Shown one piece after another: positions 57,284 to 64,000 of a DNA stretch of 64,000 nucleotides. Numbering within the stretch: position 1 is the first letter of the stretch; every line of letters starts with the position of its first letter. A model generated the notes under the pieces. That model had not been told where the DNA came from. It ran no database searches and saw only the letters and a program-made list of their open reading frames with translations. This DNA is from Siniperca chuatsi. Lineage: Eukaryota; Chordata; Actinopteri; Centrarchiformes; Sinipercidae. Made by a program: the position numbers and the translations under genes. The stretch covers positions 21,063,675 to 21,127,674 of the forward strand of contig NC_058046.1 in the NCBI RefSeq assembly GCF_020085105.1, in the 5' to 3' direction.

Positions 57284-60200
57284 CTACTCCTGTCTCTCTC
57301 TCTGTCTCTCTCTCTCTCTCTCTCCCCCTCCTGTCTCTCTCTCTCCACCCCCCGTGTCGGTCCGCCCGCGTGCACTGCAGCAGTGAATTGGCTGCTGATT
57401 CACACCAGCGCTGCCACTCAGCAGCGTCACTCTATTTAAATTCACTCCGCCGTCGCTGTCGGCATCGTCTACCCGCGTCCGACAAATTGTGTTTAGCCCG
57501 AACAAAACAAAACAAAGAAACGCCGTCAAGGTTGTTTTTTAATTCACACATACGGGCTTATATTTCCTTCCTCATCATGTCTGCAGAGATGAGGCGTAGC
57601 AGCACAACTGCGGTAAGTGGGAGAGGATTTCTGGGAGCTGGGAAGATGATAAAAACGTTTTTCGACTCGTCATTGTTTAACAGCCTGTAGCTCCTCTGCT
57701 GTGCTCATTAAGAGACCGGACTTGGTTAAAAAAATACCCTAAAAGGTTATCTACAATTAACAGAGCTGTAAACTGCCTGCCAGTGTGTGTTCATTCATTA
57801 CTGAGTCGAGTCATTGTTTCATTTTTACGGAACAGCTCGCTGTGAGCAGGCTTGTGGGACAGCATTGTTTTGTCTGTTTCTGTTTAAACTTCCTCTGTCC
57901 TTCAGGGTATTGTCTTTTAACACGTGCGGAGGCGATTTCTCCGACATTAATGTTTGCTCAAGCAGGAGGAGCATAGACTTTATTGGGATGTTTTATCACA
58001 CCACCTGAAATACGTGAACTAATCAGTCGCTGAATATTGGAGGGCAGTTTTTGGTGTGGAGCTTGTAGGAACGTTTTCTAATCGTCGTTTCAATGTTAAA
58101 ACGTGAGCTGCTGGAACCTTGTGTTTTACTGTTTTGTCTATATTTAGCCGGGCATAATCCTGTCTTATGTAATGTATCAAAGACATGGTAAAGACACAGT
58201 GGCTGGACGTTACTGTGACTGTAGCAGTGCTACAGTAAAGTTGAATGTATGCCTACGTAGGATAAAGAGTGACTCTACCTGAATCTACCCATCCAAAAGG
58301 CCGATTTTCCCACCTCACTTATCCAGCAAAAATGTTGTTTTCACAGCTTAAAGTGCAGACAATAGGCCTATTTTAGCAGCATCTAAAATGTGCTAATAAT
58401 AGGTTATTGTTCCAAGAATCAAAGGCCAATCTTATGGCAGGCTGAGCTGCGATGCCTTCTGTTCTTTCAGTGTCCTCTTCATTTCTTGTTCAGTATGTTA
58501 AAGGATGACAGCTGTTGTGGTGGTGCCTCGTGCAAACATCCTGGCTGTAAAAGTACAGTTTAATGTGTGTCAACATGACTGTAATCATCATGTCTCCGTT
58601 ACCAGGTCCCGATCAAGAACATCGAGAGGGAGCTGATCTGCCCGATCTGTAAGGAGCTCTTCACCCATCCGTTGATCCTGCCCTGCCAGCACAGCGTCTG
58701 CCACAAGTGTGTCAGAGAGCTGCTGATGCTCAACCATGAGGACTCTTTTGACGCCAGCTCTGAGTGCTCCATGCCGGGCAGCCCCAGGTCCAGGGTGCCC
58801 TCCCCCTCCATGGAGAGGCTGGACAGGCTTGTGAGATCAGGTGGGTCTCGGGGTAAGAAACATATATATATTTTTTCCCCTGTAGATTGAATAAATGTGT
58901 TCTTTACAGGAAGGATTTTATTTTGTACAGATTAGTGCAGCTGGGTGGATCTCACATTTCTCCAAGGTTTAAAGCATTTCACAACAGCGTGTTAAGGCAT
59001 TAGTAGGAACAGTGCTCGAGCCTGATTTATGTGAGCTGATGGGAGCTAATAATAAGGCGATCGTTTTACAGGAAATGCAAGTATCAAATGCATCCCAGGC
59101 CATTTGCAATAGATTCCAAGGAAGGCAATATGTATCAGTAATGGCAACTTCCTGTTACATTGTCTTCCTCCCAATTCCTGTAACTTCAGTTTTTAGTTCT
59201 GCTGTCATCTCAGTGCCTGCATTCAACAGGTTTCAATGGCTGAATCCTGAGATTTACCTCTATAGAAAAGACAAAAGGCTTAGAAATAGCTCTCAAATAA
59301 GGAAATGCGTGGTCACAAATAGAAACTGAAGGGTGCGTTGGATTACCTAACAAACAAAAAGGGTAGTTCCACTGTGAAGAGGATTTCATGAGCCAATAAG
59401 CAAACCTATAGCCAAAGCAAATATAGGGTTGAGAGTGAGTAAACTTATGGAAACTCTGAGTAAGACAAAAAAAAATGGGCCAAGCATTATTTCATGAAAT
59501 CTGGGTTTTAATGTTGCACAGACACCTCCCCTCCGCCCTCTCTTGTCCTAGATAAACAAGAACAAACATAAAAATGATTTAATCATTTTCCAGCTCAGCA
59601 ATAACATTGTCAGTCATCACCTCTTCTTCTAATCCTCTGCTTTTACAGGCTTCATTATAGAGATAGCAGAGGAACTTGACAAGCTGTAGTTTTGTCTACC
59701 AAGAGAAAAGAAATGTTGACAAGCTCTCTCAAGCCCTAATTGTCTTCGCTGTCTGCCTCTAATGGCCCAGGGGCATCAAACATCCCCTTCAATAATGCAA
59801 GCGCTCATGTATTCATTTGCAAATGTTTCAGGAACAGAGAACAGAGTAGCTATCATTTTCACTTGCACTCCACCTTTAATCGGATATTCGGATATACAGG
59901 CACGTGTGTGTGTGTGTGTGTTATGTACACGACTGAACAAAATACATCTGTAAGCTCCTTTTAAGGTATTTTAAACTCTTAAAACCAAGCTGGGGGGGGG
60001 GGTAGCAAAGTTAACTTGTCACAATATTTCTAAGTTCTCTACTAAACACATGGCACTGCTGCAGCCAAGCTTGAGCAGGTCAATGTCTAAGTCTTGAAAA
60101 CCACACGGTGGGACACAAGGCCGCCTTTCTGTCTTCTGAGAGCTCTGGGCTACAGGCCATTTCCATAAAGATGTCGTCTCATTTGTACTCTTGTCCACTC

Positions 60201-63200
60201 CTGTTGACAAAACCAGAGCTGTGTCCGACTTCCATACTACATACTAATTCTAAGCAGGTTTTGAGTACGTAGTGTGCTCATACTGGAGAAGTGACAAAAA
60301 TAAAGTATAGTCAAGTATGTGTATTAAAAATATTTGATTTTTGAGTTAACTGTTGATGTACAACTTTTGTAATGCACAAAGGAAAAGGAGGTGCTACTCA
60401 ATGATGGTGAGACAGCCACAAAAATATCTAGAAAAACAATATAAGTATTACGTTTTTGGAACATTCTGCTTATTTTGGTATACAAAATAATTAATATTTT
60501 GTACTAACTGCGAAAACTGTATAGTATGACAGTTGGTTTATAGTTCATACTGTATATATTTAGAACATAGTATGGAACTGGGACACAACTTTTGATTTGG
60601 CAGAGTGGATGTAAATAGCCACTATCACTGGTATTAAATGTTTTACTTTTAAGATTAATAGATTTAGGTTAGGTGCTTAAGATGAACGCTGATGCATATT
60701 CAGTTAGCTGAGTCCCAAATCCACACTACACACTTATTCTGAGCATGTTTTGAGTATGTGATGTGTTCATACTGGGAAGGAAAAAGCATACTAAAACACT
60801 TGTGTGTGTTGATGTGGACTAAACAATTCAAATTAATTGTGGATGGTGGTAAAACAGCAGCACCAGGAACACTCTTTTTAGAAAGCAAAATAAGTATCTT
60901 TGTGAAGTTAAATTGGAAGTAGCAGCTTGATGTCCGATGGTACAAGTATTGTATAATTTATTAGTGTAAAACAGTTAAGTATGATGTTTTCTTATATGCT
61001 AACTGCAAAAAACAAACAAAAGTACTACAAAGACTAATATAGTTCAGACACTATACAGTTAATGTGTCATTTGGATTTGGGACACTGATTATTCTGACTC
61101 AAGTGATTTCCTTGAGTCAGAATAGTTAACATCAAATATGTCCAATCAATGGCCCATATTATATGAAACTGAGTGACATTTGGTGTTACCTGGTATCCAT
61201 TAACAAAGATGCCAAGTAGCCTCAGAGCAGCACTGGGAGTCTAAACCAGAGGACCAGAGCTAAAAGGATCCCAAGAGTACAGTGAGGTGAACAAGTTTTT
61301 GGGAGCTATTCAGCCATTCATGGTTCAAAACCACTGAGACCAGGCTCTCGAACACAGCCTCCCTCATTCAGACTCCCCACATTAACCTGAATGAGTTCAT
61401 TCTTCACTGGCAGGACTGTATCTGTTGACGCAGGGAATAATCAAATCCTGCTTTTGAGTAAACAAATCTCACGCTTTGCACAAGGACAACTCTCGTCTCT
61501 GTCATTTCTATATTCTCATTCTGACTGATTGTGAATTGATGCACATTGTTTGTTTGAAGTAATTTAAAACTTAATTTCATTTACAGTTAATTTTTTTTTC
61601 TGTCATAAAGAAACTAAGTTCATTTAGTCAACATGAACTATTCACAGGTTTTGTACAAGTGAAATTCCCTTAGGGATTATTCATTAAGGTTGTTCCTGTG
61701 TTAAGTGCATTTAATCAGCTCATTACAAAACAAATTCTCTCTGCGTTAAGAATATTTAGGAAACCTCGAAGTACATTATGAGCACATTAATTCCCAGACA
61801 GAACAACCAAGTAATTCTGCAGACCGCCTCCAACACTGGGAGATCAGATCATTGGTAGCCATGGTGACACAACCTGCCTGTAAGGAATGAATGAGGGATT
61901 AGGTGAAGCGAGAGAAAGAAAAGACTTAAGGCTATATTTATCAGTGTGCAGCTTGTCCAAGCTTCGCTGTGCTTGGACAGAGGAAGGCGGTTACTAAAGC
62001 TTCATCAGCAACGTTTCTCAACTTCATCTTATTTTATGTTACTGGGGCTCAAACAGAGCATGATGCATTTATGTTCGACAGCTAACTCTTGACAAGTGCA
62101 CTTTTTAAAGTTGGTGTAAGCACTCTTAAAGGAATAGTTTGACATGTTGACATATTCTCAATCGTTTTCTTGCCAACAGCATGTATGTACGTTAAATACT
62201 AAGCTACAGGCAGGAGACGGTTAGCTTAGCATAAGGAGACTGAAAGTCTCGCCCCCCTTAGTTACTGTTGCTATGCCTGTCAAGCTTTATGTTGTTGCAC
62301 GGCACATACGCTTCAGCTGCAGCTAGCTAGCTAACTATGTTAACGCGAGCTCTGTAAGTTGGTTAGACAATGCTGTCTCCAGCTTACTTTTTGTTTTTTT
62401 TGTTTCCAGATGACTCGTTTTTTAAAACAGGAACACTGTAAAAGGGCCTTTTTAAATATGCATTTGATGGCTACATACAAGATATCAAGATTTAAGACTG
62501 AGGCTGAAGCTGCATGTCCAAGGGGAGGGGTTTAGTTAACGGTCAGTTAACACACACATCTAGTTAGTTTTAATCTGTACCAAAATTGAAGTGTAAAAGG
62601 CTGGTAGTAGTGCTGGTAGGAGGATGTTTTTACCTTTTGGACAGTTTCCCTCTGTTTTCATACTAATTGAGCTAAGCTAACCATCTCCTGGGTCTAGCTT
62701 CATTTTTAGTGTACAGACATGACTGTTTCTCTTCTCATCTAACTCAGCAAGAAAGCGAATACGCATATTTCCCAGAATGTCAAACCTATTCCTTTTTTAA
62801 TGAAAATTGTAGACCAGAGCCCGATGGAAGATATCTGACGAGTACACTTACATTGCAGTAATGTGAATGTTTTTTGTTTTTTTTTACACCCCCCCCCCCC
62901 AAAAAAAAACAAGTGCACAAATAAAGAGTTACTTGTACTTTAACTGTTACATCCTGTATGTGTATTTTAAACGCTCTGTTTTGTATTTTACTCTGAACTG
63001 CATTATTAGATTTTATTTTTTAACTTAAGTTTACTTATAAGTTGGCTTTGTTTCTCCAATGTCATGATGAATAACTGGTTTCACACGTCTCTTCACTATA
63101 TGTATTGTTTCATTTTTCTTGTTGGTCTCACTTCACTTCTCTGTTCATTGCTTGCAGCCACAGTGCGAAGCTCGTTTGGAAGTCGAGGTAGACGCGGGCT

Positions 63201-64000
63201 CCGTGTTTTGAGTAACTGTAGTAGTGAGTACAGTGTTATTAGAACCTCTGTGAAACCCTAGTTTGGTTCTACCTTTTCTCTATTTAGTGCACTTTAGCCC
63301 TGTCATCATGACCATACAAACTCGCACTGTTAGACACTTAATGCCTAGGTAATAATAGTTGAAATTAAAAGGCATATGCCCCATTTTAAAAATGTCCACT
63401 GAGCATAAAAGTGGTCTGATTTATAAAAAATATAAAGAAAATCCAGATCCAAGAGGCATTTAAAGATGCTTCAGGTTATTTTATTTTTTTTCAAACTTTG
63501 GTATTCAAGTTTTAAGTAGCTCAGGAAAAAATGAGTGAAAGCAAAGGAAAGGGGAACAGTGAGAACCTTAAAGCAATGATGAGTCAGCATACAAGGAGGC
63601 CGACTAAAAGAGGAGCGGCATCTGGCATGGAGAAAAGTATGAGTCGAAGAGAGGTAGAGTCCTAGACGGGGAAGTTGGCAAGTGACAAAAAGGAATCGAT
63701 AGGAAGCCAAGACTAAAAATTGTGATAAAGGGGTGAGGAGGTTTCCAAGGACTTGAAGTGGGACAGGAATGTGTGTGTGTGTGTGTGTGTGTGTCTCTGA
63801 ACATTAGCTAAGCTTTGCATTAATTTCGTAAAACATGGTGGCAAGTAAAGGCGCTTTGAGAGGGGGTAACTGTTAATCTCTGTTGTTTGAGTTAAACGCA
63901 CACACGTACTGAGGAAAAATCTACAATATGTTTGGGCTTGCTAGGATTCTTAACTGGCTTTTACTGACTGATATCTGTATGCCTTGGGGTACTGTTTAAT
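53237..64000 (+). CDS. trim36: TRIM36, 5' part (RING/B-box E3 ubiquitin ligase)
   Basis: Distal first exon 53237-53299 (MSDSEDMTEFASIVERIERG, then E, donor GTGAGT, phase 0) is followed by RING exon 58606-58840 or 58606-58852. The second exon starts VPIKNIERELICPICKELFT and contains the first RING ligands CPIC...CQHSVCHKC. It ends in a Ser/Pro-rich insert, GSPRSRVPSPSMERLDRLVR, typical of TRIM36. This matches human TRIM36 in order and exon phase. TRIM36 (haprin) is a RING ligase with B-boxes, COS, FN3 and SPRY domains. It associates with microtubules and is reported in acrosome reaction, cell cycle control and Xenopus axis formation. All B-box to SPRY exons lie past the window, so the end given is only the window edge. 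A second first exon at 57577 and a possible microexon at 63158 are listed separately. Confidence 0.93.
53440..54165. repeat. Degenerate AT-rich tandem repeat in TRIM36 intron 1
   Basis: The tract begins about 140 bp after exon 1. Phrases recur with a period of roughly 290-305 bp: TCTGCTACTCTAGTCATATG near 53646 and TCTGCTACTCTAATCATATT near 53937; TTATTAAGTAATGATGTGCT near 53731 and TTATTAAGTAGTGATATACC near 54036. A third phrase, TTCTGATATTGTAACATGAT (53542), recurs near 54068. TCTA-rich patches separate them. It is a decayed minisatellite or diverged tandem duplication. Confidence 0.55.
54482..54510. repeat. (GT)n microsatellite in TRIM36 intron 1
   Basis: About 14 GT units. The intron from 54511 to 56194 shows nothing else recognised. 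Confidence 0.85.
56195..56445 (+). repeat. Abundant teleost interspersed repeat, copy 2
   Basis: It contains CTCTAGCGCCACCAGTAGGT, GTAAATGTTAGCATGCTAAC and ACTAAGATGGCGAACATGGT. It is colinear with the second half of 51645-52080 and in the same orientation. Non-coding. Confidence 0.55.
57243..57346. repeat. (CT)n tract at TRIM36 proximal promoter
   Basis: About 100 bases of nearly pure CT repeat with a few interruptions. It ends roughly 90 bp upstream of the TATA-like TATTTAAA. Such GAGA-type tracts can exclude nucleosomes; a role here is inference. Confidence 0.85.
57433..57440 (+). promoter_or_regulatory. trim36: TATA-like element of TRIM36 proximal promoter
   Basis: TATTTAAA in CpG-containing sequence (CCGCCGTCGCTGTCGGC follows), about 140 bp upstream of the ATG at 57577. 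Confidence 0.4.
57577..57612 (+). CDS. trim36: TRIM36 alternative first coding exon
   Basis: The ATG opens a 12-codon frame MSAEMRRSSTTA that ends at a strong donor (GCG|GTAAGT) in phase 0, the same phase as the distal first exon. It can therefore join RING exon 58606 in frame, replacing the 21-residue distal N-terminus. A GC-rich 5' UTR and a TATA-like box lie upstream. The coding role is inferred from splice phase and promoter context; transcript data would decide. Confidence 0.6.
60217..60591. repeat. MITE in TRIM36 intron 2 (copy A)
   Basis: Inverted ends: left AGCTGTGTCCGACTTCCATA, right the complement of AAGTTGTGTCCCAGTTCCAT. The interior contains GGTTTTGAGTACGTAGTGTG. Non-coding; related to copy B. 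Confidence 0.6.
60706..61088. repeat. MITE in TRIM36 intron 2 (copy B)
   Basis: Inverted ends: left GCTGAGTCCCAAATCCACAC, right the complement of TCAGTGTCCCAAATCCAAAT. The interior GTTTTGAGTATGTGATGTGT parallels copy A, in the same orientation, 115 bp downstream of it. Confidence 0.6.
61089..62125. other. TRIM36 intron 2, nothing recognised
   Basis: AT-rich intron sequence. The stretch 58853-60216 of the same intron is likewise without recognised elements, apart from a short (GT)n near 59906 and a G run near 59993. Confidence 0.4.
62126..62800. mobile_element. MITE with long inverted ends, TTAA-flanked
   Basis: The left end is TTAAAGGAATAGTTTGACAT. The right end is the complement of a matching AAAGGAATAGGTTTGACATT, followed by TTAA. 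Inner parts also mirror each other (GGAGACGGTTAGCTTAGCAT on the left, AGCTAAGCTAACCATCTCCT on the right), so the inverted arms exceed 100 bp. Non-coding. 18095-18385 is a related partial copy. Confidence 0.65.
63158..63187 (+). CDS. trim36: Possible TRIM36 microexon (30 nt)
   Basis: A pyrimidine-rich acceptor ending TTGCAG precedes 30 bases, then a donor GTAGAC. If joined to the phase-1 end of RING exon 58606-58840/58852, it adds ATVRSSFGSR and keeps phase 1 for the next exon. The human protein goes straight from the Pro/Ser insert to GWKRNS, so this would be a fish-specific or alternative insert in the RING loop. The donor is mediocre. Confidence 0.35.
63771..63794. repeat. (GT)n microsatellite
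   Basis: Twelve GT units in TRIM36 intronic sequence near the window end. 63188-64000 shows nothing else recognised. Confidence 0.85.

Noticed and set aside
57204..57386. Ser/Leu-rich open frame
   Set aside because: It is translation of the (CT)n tract.

Overview
The window is vertebrate nuclear DNA and almost certainly teleost fish. Short exons with GT/AG introns encode proteins very close to human FEM1C, CCDC112, PGGT1B and TRIM36. The spaces between them carry typical fish repeats: a Rex3/RTE-type LINE with a GATG tail, a Rex1/CR1-type LINE, a Tc1 element, Neptune-like Penelope elements, Ty3/gypsy LTRs, many MITEs and long (CA)n tracts. The four genes lie in the same order as their neighbours on human 5q22-q23, and all are on the plus strand here. 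I see no prokaryotic or organellar sequence, CRISPR array, or rRNA or tRNA gene. Layout: 1-1973 is the 3' end of FEM1C (three exons), with a 3' UTR to about 3.7 kb. 3.7-27 kb is a transposon-rich intergenic region holding two Penelope-like copies (one an inverted pair with a 10-bp target duplication), LINE fragments, a solo gypsy LTR with a 5-bp target duplication, a truncated gypsy 3' end, a Tc1 remnant, a TTAA-flanked MITE, a nearly full-length RTE element (19.39-22.57 kb) and a foldback element containing a nested MITE. 27.2-33.5 kb is CCDC112, with a candidate RFX X-box upstream. 33.78-44.85 kb is PGGT1B, complete in nine exons, starting about 275 bp after the CCDC112 poly(A) signal. 44.9-52.9 kb is intergenic with repeats. 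53.1 kb to the end is the 5' part of TRIM36: two alternative first exons with separate TATA-like promoters, the RING exon, and a possible 30-nt microexon; the remaining exons lie outside. The genes do not form one pathway. FEM1C is the substrate receptor of a cullin-2 ubiquitin ligase and TRIM36 is a RING ubiquitin ligase tied to microtubules. PGGT1B is the beta subunit of protein geranylgeranyltransferase I. CCDC112 is a coiled-coil protein linked to centriolar satellites. Their linkage is best read as conserved synteny. No undescribed system is evident. The observations most worth checking are the inverted Penelope insertion, the CTCF-type motif carried by a MITE, TRIM36 promoter and microexon usage, and the X-box upstream of CCDC112. 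Gene identities come from recognising the translated exons; no database search was run.
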